Below, piece by piece: positions 16,740 to 25,740 of a DNA stretch of 64,000 nucleotides. This stretch comes from Capnocytophaga gingivalis ATCC 33624. GTDB taxonomy: Bacteria; Bacteroidota; Bacteroidia; Flavobacteriales; Flavobacteriaceae. The notes under the pieces were generated by a model. The model was not told where the DNA came from. It did not search any database and saw nothing but the letters and a program-made list of their open reading frames with translations. Both the position numbers and the translations under genes were made by a program. Position 1 is the first letter of the stretch, and every line of letters begins with the position of its first letter. The DNA is taken from contig NZ_ACLQ01000018.1 of NCBI RefSeq assembly GCF_000174755.1, positions 1 to 64,000 on the forward strand, written 5' to 3'.

Positions 16740-18689
16740 ATGATAAAAATTACACTGCCTGACGGTTCTGTCAAGGAATACAAGAAGGGAATCACCCCTG
16801 CTGAAGTAGCCCAAAGTATTAGTGAAGGCTTGGCTCGTAATGTGATATCAGCCAGCTACAATGGTAAGACTATAGAGACGGTTACGCCCCTTGAGACGGA
16901 CGGAAGTTTAGTGTTATATACTTGGGATAGTCCTGAAGGGAAGAAAGCCTTTTGGCACTCTTCCGCGCACATATTAGCGCAAGCCTTGGAGGAACTATAC
17001 CCTAATATCAAGCTTACTATAGGGCCAGCTATTGCCAATGGTTTTTATTATGATGTGGATTTCAATGGAAATACGATTACAGACAAGGATTTTCCAGCGA
17101 TAGAAGCCAAGATGCTTGAGATAGCTCGTGGTAAGTATGAGTTCAAGATGCGCCCAGTGAGCAAGGCAGAAGCTCTTTCTTACTATAAGGGAAAAAATGA
17201 GTATAAGACAGAACTGATAGAAGCCTTAGAAGATGGTAGTATCACCTTCTGTGATCATAGCACTTTTACAGACCTCTGTAGAGGAGGGCACTTGCCTAAC
17301 ACAGGCTTTGTAAAAGCTGTAAAGATACTCAGTGTAGCGGGTGCTTATTGGCGAGGTAATGAGAACAATCCACAACTTACACGAGTGTATGGTATCTCAT
17401 TCCCTAAGCAGAAAGATCTCACAGAGTATCTTACACTCTTGGAAGAGGCCAAGAAGCGTGATCACCGCAAGCTCGGTAAGGAGTTAGAGCTCTTTACCTT
17501 CTCCAACAAGGTAGGACAAGGGTTGCCCTTGTGGTTGCCTAAAGGAGCTGCGCTGAGAGAACGATTAGAAGCCTTCTTGCGCAAAGCACAGAAACAAGCG
17601 GGATACGAACAAGTGGTAACCCCACACATAGGACATAAGAACCTATATGTAACCTCAGGACACTGGGAAAAATACGGAAAGGATAGTTTCCAACCTATTG
17701 CAACCCCTAACGAAGGAGAGGAATATTTGCTCAAGCCAATGAACTGTCCTCACCACTGTGAGATATACAACTCTCACCCATGGAGCTACAAGGATCTGCC
17801 TAAGCGCTTTGCGGAGTTCGGTACTGTATATCGCTACGAACAGAGTGGGGAACTCCATGGACTTACTCGTGTACGCTGCTTTACTCAAGACGATGCCCAC
17901 ATCTTCTGTACGCCAGAGCAGCTCGATGCTGAGTTCAAGCATGTGATAGACTTGGTACTCTATGTGTTTGGTTCCTTAGGATTTGATAACTTTACCGCAC
18001 AGGTATCCTTGCGAGATCCAGAGAACCTATCCAAATATATAGGAACTGATGAGAATTGGGCAAAGGCAGAGAATGCTATTATTAATGCCGCTAAAGAAAA
18101 GAATCTAACCTATGTGATAGAAACTGGAGAAGCAGCTTTCTATGGTCCTAAGCTTGACTTCATGGTCAAAGATGCATTAGGCAGAAGCTGGCAACTGGGA
18201 ACTATCCAAGTAGACTATAACCTACCAGAACGTTTTGACCTATGGTACAAAGGAGCTGATAATGAACTGCATAGACCAGTGATGATCCACAGAGCACCTT
18301 TTGGTAGTATGGAACGCTTTGTTGCCATCCTACTGGAACATACCGCAGGAAACTTGCCACTTTGGTTGGTGCCAGAACAGGTGAATATTCTCTGTATCAG
18401 TGAGAAATATGAAGGCTATGCCCACAAAGTAGCCAATTTATTACAAGAAGCAGATTTGCGCCCTCATGTGGACAATCGCAACGAGACTATTGGGAAGAAG
18501 ATTCGTGAAGCAGAAACACAGAAATTCCCTTACATGGTCATCGTAGGAGAAGAAGAGGAAAAGAATGCTACTCTTTCGGTACGTCGTCATGGAGGTGAAG
18601 ACTTAGGTAGTATGAAGATAGCTGATTTTATCACCTTGATACAAGAAGAAATAAACAAAAATGTACGACCTTTCTCAATAGAAGTTTAA
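16740..18689 (+). CDS. thrS: Threonine--tRNA ligase
   Basis: The 649-residue class II synthetase has the N-terminal TGS domain ([20 protein letters not shown]), the editing domain with [17 protein letters not shown] and [17 protein letters not shown], the catalytic core ([35 protein letters not shown]) with its zinc ligands, and the C-terminal anticodon-binding domain. The start is the ATG at 16740, because the alternative at 16710 overlaps the -7 box. The gene heads a thrS-infC-rpmI-rplT cluster, a widely conserved order. Confidence 0.97.
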   Translation: MIKITLPDGSVKEYKKGITPAEVAQSISEGLARNVISASYNGKTIETVTPLETDGSLVLYTWDSPEGKKAFWHSSAHILAQALEELYPNIKLTIGPAIANGFYYDVDFNGNTITDKDFPAIEAKMLEIARGKYEFKMRPVSKAEALSYYKGKNEYKTELIEALEDGSITFCDHSTFTDLCRGGHLPNTGFVKAVKILSVAGAYWRGNENNPQLTRVYGISFPKQKDLTEYLTLLEEAKKRDHRKLGKELELFTFSNKVGQGLPLWLPKGAALRERLEAFLRKAQKQAGYEQVVTPHIGHKNLYVTSGHWEKYGKDSFQPIATPNEGEEYLLKPMNCPHHCEIYNSHPWSYKDLPKRFAEFGTVYRYEQSGELHGLTRVRCFTQDDAHIFCTPEQLDAEFKHVIDLVLYVFGSLGFDNFTAQVSLRDPENLSKYIGTDENWAKAENAIINAAKEKNLTYVIETGEAAFYGPKLDFMVKDALGRSWQLGTIQVDYNLPERFDLWYKGADNELHRPVMIHRAPFGSMERFVAILLEHTAGNLPLWLVPEQVNILCISEKYEGYAHKVANLLQEADLRPHVDNRNETIGKKIREAETQKFPYMVIVGEEEEKNATLSVRRHGGEDLGSMKIADFITLIQEEINKNVRPFSIEV

Positions 18690-18707
18690 CCTAAAAATTG
18701 AAAAGCC

Positions 18708-19259
18708 ATTAATAACAAAGTACCCAATAGTAAGAGCGCTGGTGAAGAAAAGACTTCACATCGGATCAACAGAGACATACGTGTCCCCGAAGTGCGTTTG
18801 GTAGGAGACAATGTGGAAACAGGTGTCTATCCTACAAAGGAAGCCTTACGGCTTGCAGAAGAAATGGAATTGGACTTGGTAGAGATCTCTCCCAATGCCC
18901 AGCCTCCTGTGTGTAAAATCGTAGACTATAAGAAATTCCTCTACGAGCAGAAGAAACGTGCAAAGGAACTAAAAGCAAAAGCAACTAAGGTGGAAATCAA
19001 GGAGATTCGCTTTGGTCCTCAGACCGATGATCACGATTATGAATTCAAGAAAAAACATGGGGAGAAATTCCTCAAAGAAGGTGCTAAGGTAAAGGCTTAT
19101 GTATTCTTCAAAGGCCGTTCCATCGTCTACAAGGATCAGGGGCAAGAGCTCCTCTTGCGCTTAGCGGTGGACTTGGAAGAGTATGGAAAGGTAGAACAAA
19201 TGCCTAAGCTCGAAGGAAAGCGTATGACGATGTTCATCGCTCCTATCAAGAAGAAATAA
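18708..19259 (+). CDS. infC: Translation initiation factor IF-3 (probable AUU start)
   Basis: The conserved IF-3 N-terminus reads [19 protein letters not shown] and extends well upstream of the first GTG (18792). Between the in-frame stop at 18699 and that GTG there is no ATG, GTG, TTG or CTG. The only plausible start is ATT at 18708, giving 183 residues against about 180 for E. coli IF-3. E. coli infC also starts at AUU, through which IF-3 represses itself. The C-terminal domain ([21 protein letters not shown]...) is intact. A GTG start would delete about 28 residues, including the conserved linker-proximal IRVPEV. Confidence 0.9.
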   Translation: MNNKVPNSKSAGEEKTSHRINRDIRVPEVRLVGDNVETGVYPTKEALRLAEEMELDLVEISPNAQPPVCKIVDYKKFLYEQKKRAKELKAKATKVEIKEIRFGPQTDDHDYEFKKKHGEKFLKEGAKVKAYVFFKGRSIVYKDQGQELLLRLAVDLEEYGKVEQMPKLEGKRMTMFIAPIKKK

Positions 19260-19301
19260 CAAAATAACAGATATTTTCCTCATTAATTTTTAAGTAACAA
19301 A

Positions 19302-19499
19302 ATGCCAAAGATTAAAACTAAGTCCAGTGCTAAAAAACGTTTCAAACTAACGGGCTCTGGTAAAATCAAAAGAAAGCACGCTTTCAAAAGTCACATCTTG
19401 ACTAAAAAAGCTAAAAAACGTAAGTTAGCTCTTACACACGCTACCTTAGTACATACTAATGACGAGGCTAGCGTAAAGAAACAATTAGGCTTAAAATAA
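19302..19499 (+). CDS. rpmI: 50S ribosomal protein L35
   Basis: The 65-residue very basic protein has the L35 signature [36 protein letters not shown]. It lies between infC and rplT, the standard order. Its length is normal. Confidence 0.97.
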   Translation: MPKIKTKSSAKKRFKLTGSGKIKRKHAFKSHILTKKAKKRKLALTHATLVHTNDEASVKKQLGLK

Positions 19500-19588
19500 T
19501 TGTTTCCAGGTTAAAAATAATTGTCTCACCTTGGAGTATGGCTCAAAAAGAACGTAAAGTCGCCTACTACAAAAAAAATTAGAAATTT

Positions 19589-19933
19589 ATGCCAAGATCA
19601 GTAAACGCAGTTGCGCGTAGAGCGCGTAGAAAAAAAATAATGAAGCAAGCCAAAGGGTACTTTGGCCGCAGAAAGAACGTTTGGACAGTTGCCAAGAACG
19701 CGGTTGAAAAAGCATTAGTATATGCTTACAGAGACCGTCGTAATAAGAAAAGAACTTTCCGCGCTTTGTGGATTGTTCGTATCAATGCAGGGGTTCGTCC
19801 TTATGGATTGTCTTATTCAAAGTTCATGGGAGCTCTTAAGGCTAATAAGATAGAGCTTAACCGTAAAGTTCTCGCTGACTTAGCCTTGAATCACCCAGAG
19901 GCTTTCAAAGCAATTGTAGAAAAAGTAAAATAA
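19589..19933 (+). CDS. rplT: 50S ribosomal protein L20
   Basis: The 114-residue protein starts [32 protein letters not shown] and contains [31 protein letters not shown], both typical of L20. L20 is an early assembly protein and, in many bacteria, represses the infC-rpmI-rplT operon. The 89-nt rpmI-rplT spacer has a 14-codon ATG ORF that I do not trust. A terminator follows. Confidence 0.97.
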   Translation: MPRSVNAVARRARRKKIMKQAKGYFGRRKNVWTVAKNAVEKALVYAYRDRRNKKRTFRALWIVRINAGVRPYGLSYSKFMGALKANKIELNRKVLADLALNHPEAFKAIVEKVK

Positions 19934-19962
19934 ACGTTTCATCAAAGAAAATATCTGTTTGT

Positions 19963-19995
19963 AAAAAAGGCTATCTCACAAAGGGATAGCCTTTT
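19963..19995. terminator. Bidirectional terminator between rplT and lysA
   Basis: AAGGCTATC (19967-19975) pairs with GATAGCCTT (19985-19993), with A residues on the left and T residues on the right, so it can end both converging transcripts. Confidence 0.85.
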
Positions 19996-20001
19996 AATAT
20001 T

Positions 20002-21207
20002 TTATAAGTCAATCTCTACTTGGTTGCGCAGTAAGTCCTCAAGGGTTTCTGCCTTGCGTATGAGCTTGGCTTGCCCATCTATCCAGAGGACTTCGGCAGG
20101 GCGAGGACGTGAGTTGTAGTTGCTTGCCATAGTATAGCAGTAGGCACCTGCATTCCTAAAACAGAGGATATCCCCTTCGGAGATTTCTGCAATTTGTCGG
20201 TTAGAGGCAAAAGTATCTGTCTCACAGATGTAGCCCACCACCGAGTAAAAGCGTTTCTTTCCCTCTGGGTTAGAGATATTTTCTATAAAGTGAGTAGCCC
20301 CATAGAACATAGGGCGGATCAGGTGATTGAAACCCGAATCAATTCCGGCAAAAACGGTAGAGGTAGTTTGCTTGACTACATTGACCTTTACCAAGAAAAA
20401 GCCCGCTTCACTGACCAAGAATTTCCCAGGTTCAAAAGCCAAGGTCAGGTCTTTCCCATAGAGCTTGCAGAACTCCAAAAAGCGCTGGCTGAGCTTCTCC
20501 CCCAGTTCCTCTATATCTGTCTGAATATCACCTTCCTTATAGGGTACTTTAAAGCCACTACCAAAGTCAATAAACTTCAGTTCCCTAAAGTGCTTGGCGG
20601 CATCAAAGAGGATTTCAGCGGCGTAGAGGAAGACATCTATATCCAAGATATCGCTACCTGTGTGCATGTGAATCCCATTGATGTGCATTTTGGTATTCTC
20701 TACAATACGCAGAATATGAGGTACTTGGTGAATACTTATACCAAACTTACTATCTATATGCCCTACCGAAATCTTAGAGTTGCCTCCAGCCATAACATGT
20801 GGATTGATGCGGATACATACAGGTACCTGTGGGTGCTTGCTGCCGAATTGTTCCAAGATGGAAAGGTTGTCTATGTTGAGCTGTACCCCCAGAGAAGCAG
20901 CCTCCTCAATCTCCTCCATAGAGACCCCATTGGGAGTGAAGATAATCTGTTCGGGAGCAAAACCTGCATGCAGGCCTAACTTAACTTCCTGTATAGAGAC
21001 TGTATCCAAGCCTGCTCCCAGCTTTCGCATAAGCTTGAGAATAGAACCATTGGACAGCGCTTTCATTGCATAGTTGATCCTAAGGCTGGGCACAGCGGCA
21101 AAAGCCTTGATAAGTCGCTCATACTGAGATCTGATTTTGTAAGCATCATACACATACACAGGACATCCATAAGTATGTGCTATAGAAAGTAAATCTTTGA
21201 TTTCCAT
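20002..21207 (-). CDS. lysA: Diaminopimelate decarboxylase
   Basis: The 401-residue fold-III PLP enzyme has the PLP lysine in INYAMKALSN (about residue 48), HMHTGSDI and the glycine loop KFIDFGSGFKVP (about 218). The C-terminal ICETDTFA...GDILCFRNAGAYCYTMASNYN stretch carries the active-site cysteine and tyrosine of DAP decarboxylase. It performs the last step of lysine synthesis. The length is normal. It is transcribed alone and converges on rplT. Confidence 0.95.
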   Translation of the reverse strand: MEIKDLLSIAHTYGCPVYVYDAYKIRSQYERLIKAFAAVPSLRINYAMKALSNGSILKLMRKLGAGLDTVSIQEVKLGLHAGFAPEQIIFTPNGVSMEEIEEAASLGVQLNIDNLSILEQFGSKHPQVPVCIRINPHVMAGGNSKISVGHIDSKFGISIHQVPHILRIVENTKMHINGIHMHTGSDILDIDVFLYAAEILFDAAKHFRELKFIDFGSGFKVPYKEGDIQTDIEELGEKLSQRFLEFCKLYGKDLTLAFEPGKFLVSEAGFFLVKVNVVKQTTSTVFAGIDSGFNHLIRPMFYGATHFIENISNPEGKKRFYSVVGYICETDTFASNRQIAEISEGDILCFRNAGAYCYTMASNYNSRPRPAEVLWIDGQAKLIRKAETLEDLLRNQVEIDL

Positions 21208-21260
21208 ATGAATAAGGGTTAATGGGTTTGTCGGGACAAAGATACAATTTTAAAAAGAAA

Positions 21261-21330
21261 AGTAAAAGGTAATGGGTAAAAGATTAAAAAAAATTATTCA
21301 TTAATCATTCATCATTGCTTATTATTTCGT
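21261..21330 (+). repeat. Degenerate 7-nt-period array before the membrane-protein gene
   Basis: About ten consecutive heptamers can be laid out in phase: AGTAAAA, GGTAATG, GGTAAAA, GATTAAA, AAAAATT, ATTCATT, AATCATT, CATCATT, GCTTATT, ATTTCGT. It runs into the -7 box (TATATTTG, 21330-21337). Five other such arrays occur in this window. Confidence 0.55.
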
Positions 21331-21355
21331 ATATTTGCGCAAAGTTAGTCATAAT

Positions 21356-21832
21356 ATGAAAGCCCCTACTAAGTATATATTGTTGTCTTTGCTTGTAGAG
21401 TATGTGCTTTTTTGTCTCTTTATGCATTTTGTAATAAACCAAAAATCAAATACTTACGTTACCACAATGGGTACCATACGCACCTATGCCGCTATTACAG
21501 CACTCTATATACCTACTTTGGTTTTGGCTTATTTTGTAGGGCAAAAGGTGAAATTTCATCTCTATAGCAGGCTAAAGAACTTTATCTTAGGGGTTTTGCT
21601 CATTTTTATTTTCTATATCACCACTTTTTGGTTTACAATGATGAGTTTTACTTATTTTCTCTGCCCTGAAGATGATAGACGTTATTGTATGGAGATAACA
21701 CAATTTGTAGTGTTTGGATATACAATATATGGAATAGGGAAATGGTTGTTTGTCTTTGTGGCATTGCTCTTAGGAGGGCTTTTAATGATGATAAATAATG
21801 GCAAGCGAATGACTAATGGTAATCGTATATAA
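21356..21832 (+). CDS. Small integral membrane protein, function unknown
   Basis: The 158-residue protein has about four hydrophobic segments (near residues 6-24, 40-58, 70-95 and 125-148) and a polar C-terminal tail. I do not recognise a family. I start it at ATG 21356, because an in-frame TTG 21 nt earlier is the last three bases of a TATATTTG -7 box. The next gene begins 2 nt after its stop, suggesting an operon with the YfiT-like hydrolase. Confidence 0.7.
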   Translation: MKAPTKYILLSLLVEYVLFCLFMHFVINQKSNTYVTTMGTIRTYAAITALYIPTLVLAYFVGQKVKFHLYSRLKNFILGVLLIFIFYITTFWFTMMSFTYFLCPEDDRRYCMEITQFVVFGYTIYGIGKWLFVFVALLLGGLLMMINNGKRMTNGNRI

Positions 21833-21834
21833 AT

Positions 21835-22374
21835 ATGGATGAAATTAGATATCCTATAGGTGCTTTTGAACTTCCTAAGGAAATTACTCAGAAGCATATA
21901 ACCATTTATATAGAAGAACTCAGGCGATTTCCTTATTTGTTAGAGGAAGCAGTGAAGCAATGTCCGCCGAATATACTCAACCTTACCTATAGAGAAGGAG
22001 GCTGGACAATAGCTCAGATAGTACATCACTTAGCCGATGTGGATATGAATAGCTTTATTCGCTGTAAGCTCGCTCTGACAGAGGAAAACCCTATGGTAAA
22101 ACCCTACGAAGAAACCTTGTGGGCAGAGATTCCTGAGGCAAAAGACTTTTATATATCTCCCTCCTTACGTATCATAGAAGGAGTACACTGGCGCTGGTGG
22201 AAGTTCTTGAGAGCCCTCACCCCAGAGGATTTTGAAAAGACTTACCGGCACCCACAGAGTGGACAAACGATATCTATAAAACAAGAAATAGCCAAGAGTG
22301 TATGGCATGGCAAGCACCACTTAGCTCATATTGAGTTGGCTAAAAAGCTCCAAATAAGTAATAATAAATTGTAA
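21835..22374 (+). CDS. YfiT/DinB-superfamily metal-dependent hydrolase (bacillithiol-linked)
   Basis: The 179-residue protein opens DEIRYPIGAFELPKEIT and keeps the DinB/YfiT metal-site histidines in TIAQIVHHLADVDMNSFIR (about 62-77) and WHGKHHLAHIELAKKL (about 158-173). YfiT relatives are four-helix metal enzymes; several act as bacillithiol S-transferases or hydrolases. A bacillithiol synthesis gene (bshC) lies at 53.8 kb, so the thiol is probably made. The exact reaction is unknown. It starts 2 nt after the membrane-protein gene and is followed 11 nt later by WGR-DUF4240. Confidence 0.85.
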   Translation: MDEIRYPIGAFELPKEITQKHITIYIEELRRFPYLLEEAVKQCPPNILNLTYREGGWTIAQIVHHLADVDMNSFIRCKLALTEENPMVKPYEETLWAEIPEAKDFYISPSLRIIEGVHWRWWKFLRALTPEDFEKTYRHPQSGQTISIKQEIAKSVWHGKHHLAHIELAKKLQISNNKL

Positions 22375-22385
22375 AATAAGAATAT

Positions 22386-23240
22386 ATGAAAAGAAGATTT
22401 GTATATCAAGATGCCAAATCGGATAAGTTTTGGGATATTGAGTTTGAAGGTACTACCCAAACTGTCGTTTATGGAAAAACAGGTACCGCAGGGCGTGAAG
22501 CTGTAAAGGAATTTGCTACAGCTGAGGAATGTATCAAGGAAAGCGAAAAGCTCATCGCACAAAAACTCAAGAAAGGCTATACCGAACTTGCCGAAGGCGA
22601 AGCAGCTCCTGAGAAAAGAGAATACTCTGAAGAGGAAAAGGCTGACTATTTCTTCTGGGAAGCTATAGAAAAGAGCTACAAATACAATAAAAAAGACTGG
22701 GAGGCCTATGATTTGGACGAACATATAGAAAAACTCACCACTTACCTTTCCAAATACAGCGAGGAAAAACTGATTCTTTTTGAAAAAACTTTGCAACAGA
22801 AGCTCATCTCTCTTTATACAGCTCCTATAGCAGAACTTTCTATTATTTTAGAGAATGAATATGAAAAAGAAGGTGACACTTACAACTTTGATGGTTATAT
22901 TTCTGATGATGGTTTTATCTATTTCCGCTGTTGGCTACTACTCAAAGGAAAGGAATTTTATGACGATATTACTAAAGATATAGAATCTTTTGTTTCGGGT
23001 AAGTACCATTTTGATATAGGAGATACTTGGGGAGAAGGATTACTTTATGTAGCTAGTAGAGCTAATTCCGAAGCCCGTCCAGATAGTGATGAGGATATCA
23101 TTCGCGATACAGTATATGAAAAATGGCCTGAAATCAATTATGACAGTGGTGACTTTGCTATGGACAGGGAACCCAAGAGTGGAAGAGAACTCCAGAAAAT
23201 GTATCCTAAATTGGTGGCTGAAATCATGCCCATCCGTTAG
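22386..23240 (+). CDS. WGR and DUF4240 domain protein
   Basis: The 284-residue soluble protein has an N-terminal WGR domain (about 1-75; RFVYQDAKSDKFWDIEFEGTTQTVVYGKTGTAGREAVKEF) and a C-terminal DUF4240 (about 85-215; YFFWEAIEKSYK...YISDDGFIYFRCWLLLKG). WGR is a nucleic-acid-binding or ADP-ribosylation-associated module in other proteins; DUF4240 is uncharacterised and often stands beside SMI1/immunity-like genes. No function can be assigned. It follows the YfiT-like gene by 11 nt. Confidence 0.8.
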   Translation: MKRRFVYQDAKSDKFWDIEFEGTTQTVVYGKTGTAGREAVKEFATAEECIKESEKLIAQKLKKGYTELAEGEAAPEKREYSEEEKADYFFWEAIEKSYKYNKKDWEAYDLDEHIEKLTTYLSKYSEEKLILFEKTLQQKLISLYTAPIAELSIILENEYEKEGDTYNFDGYISDDGFIYFRCWLLLKGKEFYDDITKDIESFVSGKYHFDIGDTWGEGLLYVASRANSEARPDSDEDIIRDTVYEKWPEINYDSGDFAMDREPKSGRELQKMYPKLVAEIMPIR

Positions 23241-23301
23241 TAAATAAATTCTTTAATAACGTAACGATATTCTTCAAAAAGTAGTACCTTTGCTGCCAGA
23301 T

Positions 23302-23742
23302 ATGGAAAAACAAGAAAGATACGACCGCGCCTATATGCGTATGGCTCAGGAGTGGGCAAAACTCTCCTATAGCCAGCGAAAGCAAGTAGGGGCTATCATT
23401 GTCAAAGACCGTATGATCATCTCTGACGGGTATAATGGTACGCCTACAGGTTTCGATAATTGTTGTGAGGACGCTCAGGGGGATACCCTATGGTATGTGC
23501 TCCATGCTGAAGCAAATGCCATTCTCAAGGTGGCGGCCTCCACCCAGTCTTGTGCTGGAGCGACGCTCTATATCACCATGTCACCCTGTAGGGAATGTAG
23601 CAAACTCATACACCAAGCTGGCATTGTCCGTGTAGTGTACAAGGATTCCTATAGAGATACCAGCGGGATAGAGTTCTTAGAAAAAGCTGGTGTAGAGATT
23701 CTACATTTGCCAGAGACCTCTTCAGAGGGAGATAGTCTGTAA
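23302..23742 (+). CDS. dCMP deaminase family protein
   Basis: The 146-residue zinc deaminase has HAEANAI (zinc His plus catalytic Glu, about residues 71-77) and SPCRECSKL (two zinc cysteines, about 97-105). DRAYMRMAQEWAKLSYSQRKQVGAIIV at the N-terminus is typical of deoxycytidylate deaminase/ComEB. It would convert dCMP to dUMP for dTMP synthesis. ATG 23302 is preferred to an in-frame TTG at 23290, since that TTG is part of the -7 box TACCTTTG (23285-23292). Confidence 0.9.
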   Translation: MEKQERYDRAYMRMAQEWAKLSYSQRKQVGAIIVKDRMIISDGYNGTPTGFDNCCEDAQGDTLWYVLHAEANAILKVAASTQSCAGATLYITMSPCRECSKLIHQAGIVRVVYKDSYRDTSGIEFLEKAGVEILHLPETSSEGDSL

Positions 23743-23757
23743 CCTTTTCCTTTTGTC

Positions 23758-24231
23758 ATGGCCTTAGTATTAGAATGGGACTTTGAGTCTTACCAAGAGG
23801 AAGAGCTTCTGGTTGCCCTACATGCGAGATTTGCCCCTTGCAAGATGGCTTATTGGCTCAATACCTCCCTTCATATCGGCCTTAAGCGCGAAAGGAAAGA
23901 CTTGTATGACAAGGAATTTGATACCTTTTTTCCGTTTTTCTCCTATGAAGGAGAGAAAAAGTGGTATCTGATAACCAACAAAGTACGCAAAGAAGTCTCT
24001 GTAGGGATGTTTTTGCAAGTAGAAGAAAATCAATTGCTTATAAAAGAATTGCCTAAAGTAGATTATTTCCTGAGAATCACCCCCTTGGAGGAGCCTCTTA
24101 GTGCGACAACACTGCTAAAGGAGCTTCGTTGGATAGACTTTTTCTACGAGATAGCCCTTTTTCCTGAGGGGAAAATCCCAGCCAAAGAGCAGCGAAAACT
24201 CAATGAAATCAAATCAAAATTAATTTTTTAA
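23758..24231 (+). CDS. IPExxxVDY family protein
   Basis: The 157-residue soluble protein lies directly before pyruvate kinase, the usual place for this small Bacteroidota family. The naming motif is present in degenerate form as IKELPKVDY (about residue 95). No catalytic residues are evident and the function is unknown. It is 15 nt after the dCMP deaminase gene and 9 nt before pyk, so all three probably share a transcript. Confidence 0.75.
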   Translation: MALVLEWDFESYQEEELLVALHARFAPCKMAYWLNTSLHIGLKRERKDLYDKEFDTFFPFFSYEGEKKWYLITNKVRKEVSVGMFLQVEENQLLIKELPKVDYFLRITPLEEPLSATTLLKELRWIDFFYEIALFPEGKIPAKEQRKLNEIKSKLIF

Positions 24232-24240
24232 ATATATAGT

Positions 24241-25676
24241 ATGATAGGACGAAAAAAAACTAAAATAGTAGCTACCTTAGGACCTGCTACTGATAGCCCA
24301 GAAATTCTCAGACAGATGATTTTAGCAGGGGCTAATGTATTCCGTATCAACTTCTCTCATGCCAACTATGACGAGGTGAAGCAACGTATAGCCCAAGTAC
24401 GTGCTATAGAAGAAGAACTCAAAACCCATGTAGCCCTATTGGGAGACCTGCAAGGACCTAAGCTCCGTGTAGGAGTGATGGAGGACGATGTGGTAGTAGA
24501 GAATGGAGATCAGATATCCTTCATCACAGGCGAACCTTTTGTAGGGAATAAAGAGCGTGCTTATATGAACTATGCCCAGTTCCCCCGCGATGTAAAAGTT
24601 GGGGAACGTGTACTTTTGGACGATGGTAAGCTCATTTTCGAGGTGATTTCCACCAATGAGAAAGATACAGTAGTAGCCAAAGTACTGCAAGGAGGTGTGC
24701 TCAAATCCAAAAAGGAGTAAACCTACCCAATACTAACATTTCCTTACCAGCTCTTACTGAAAAAGATATCAAAGATGCTATCTTTGCTATAGAACAAGAG
24801 GTGGATTGGATAGCACTTTCCTTTGTACGCCATGCCAAGGATATAGAAGACCTCAAGACACTGATCAAGCAGCATACTACTGAGAATGTTCCCATTATTG
24901 CCAAGATAGAAAAACCAGAGGCTTTAGTCAATATAGATGAGATTATCGCCAACTGTCAGGGACTGATGGTAGCTCGTGGTGACTTGGCTGTAGAGACTCC
25001 TGCTCAGGAAGTACCCCTTCGCCAAAAAGAATTGGTACGCAAAGCCAAGGAAGCACGTATTCCAGTAATCATTGCTACCCAGATGATGGAAACCATGATA
25101 GAGAGTCTGACCCCTACTCGTGCCGAGGTAAACGATGTGGCCAACTCCATCATAGACGGAGCCGATGCAGTGATGCTTTCCGCAGAAACTTCCACAGGGA
25201 AATATCCAGTACAGGTTATCGAGAGAATGTCCAGCATTATCAATAGTGTAGAGGATTGCGAGTTTATCAATGTTCCTCGTATCCCGCCAGTACGTGAGGG
25301 CAATGAACGTTTTGTTACTCAATCTGTATGTTTGAGTGCTGCCAAGCTTGCCGATGATATGGATGCTAAGGTTATTTCCACCCTTACAGGTAGTGGCTAT
25401 ACGGCATTTCAGGTATCTGCCTTGCGCCCCAGTGCTCATATCTTGGTCTTCTCCTCCAACCGACGCCTGCTCACCAAGCTCAGCCTATTATGGGGGGTAA
25501 CGACCTACTACTATGATCGTTATGTATCCACCGATGAGACTATAGAGGACATCAACCGTATCGCTACTCGAGAGGGACACGTGCAAGTAGGGGATATTGT
25601 CATCAGCCTTAGCGCTATGCCTATCAGCTACCAAGGCCGTGTGAACACTGTACGTGCTACACAGATATTAGCCTAA
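24241..25676 (+). pseudogene. pyk: Pyruvate kinase, interrupted by a one-base frameshift
   Basis: Two adjacent reading frames together make a complete pyruvate kinase of about 478 residues, the normal length. The first (24241-24720) ends VLKSKKE-stop. The second continues as GVNLPNTNISLPALTEKDIKD...VDWIALSFVRHAKD and reaches VARGDLAVE, TQMMETM and the C-terminal domain. The frames join at a run of five A (24709-24713) followed by GG; six A, or a -1 slip on AAAAAGG, would restore KSKKGVNLPN. All other motifs are intact, so a sequencing or assembly error, a recent mutation, or -1 frameshifting are the options. The enzyme makes ATP and pyruvate from PEP. Confidence 0.88.
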
Positions 25677-25696
25677 TTTAGAGAAAAGTGAATAGT

Positions 25697-25726
25697 AAAA
25701 AGGTTGCCATTTTGGCAACCTTTTTT
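25697..25726. terminator. Bidirectional terminator after pyk
   Basis: AAAAAGGTTGCC pairs with GGCAACCTTTTT around a short T-rich loop, in the 64-nt gap between converging genes. Confidence 0.9.
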
Positions 25727-25740
25727 ACTGAAAAAGAGGA

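Noticed and set aside
19538-19582. 14-codon ATG ORF in the rpmI-rplT spacer
   Set aside because: Too short to support by eye; the spacer may equally be an L20-related leader.
20194-20979. 261-codon ORF opposite lysA
   Set aside because: It lies wholly antisense to lysA, whose protein matches DAP decarboxylase throughout; the antisense product resembles nothing and reflects codon bias.
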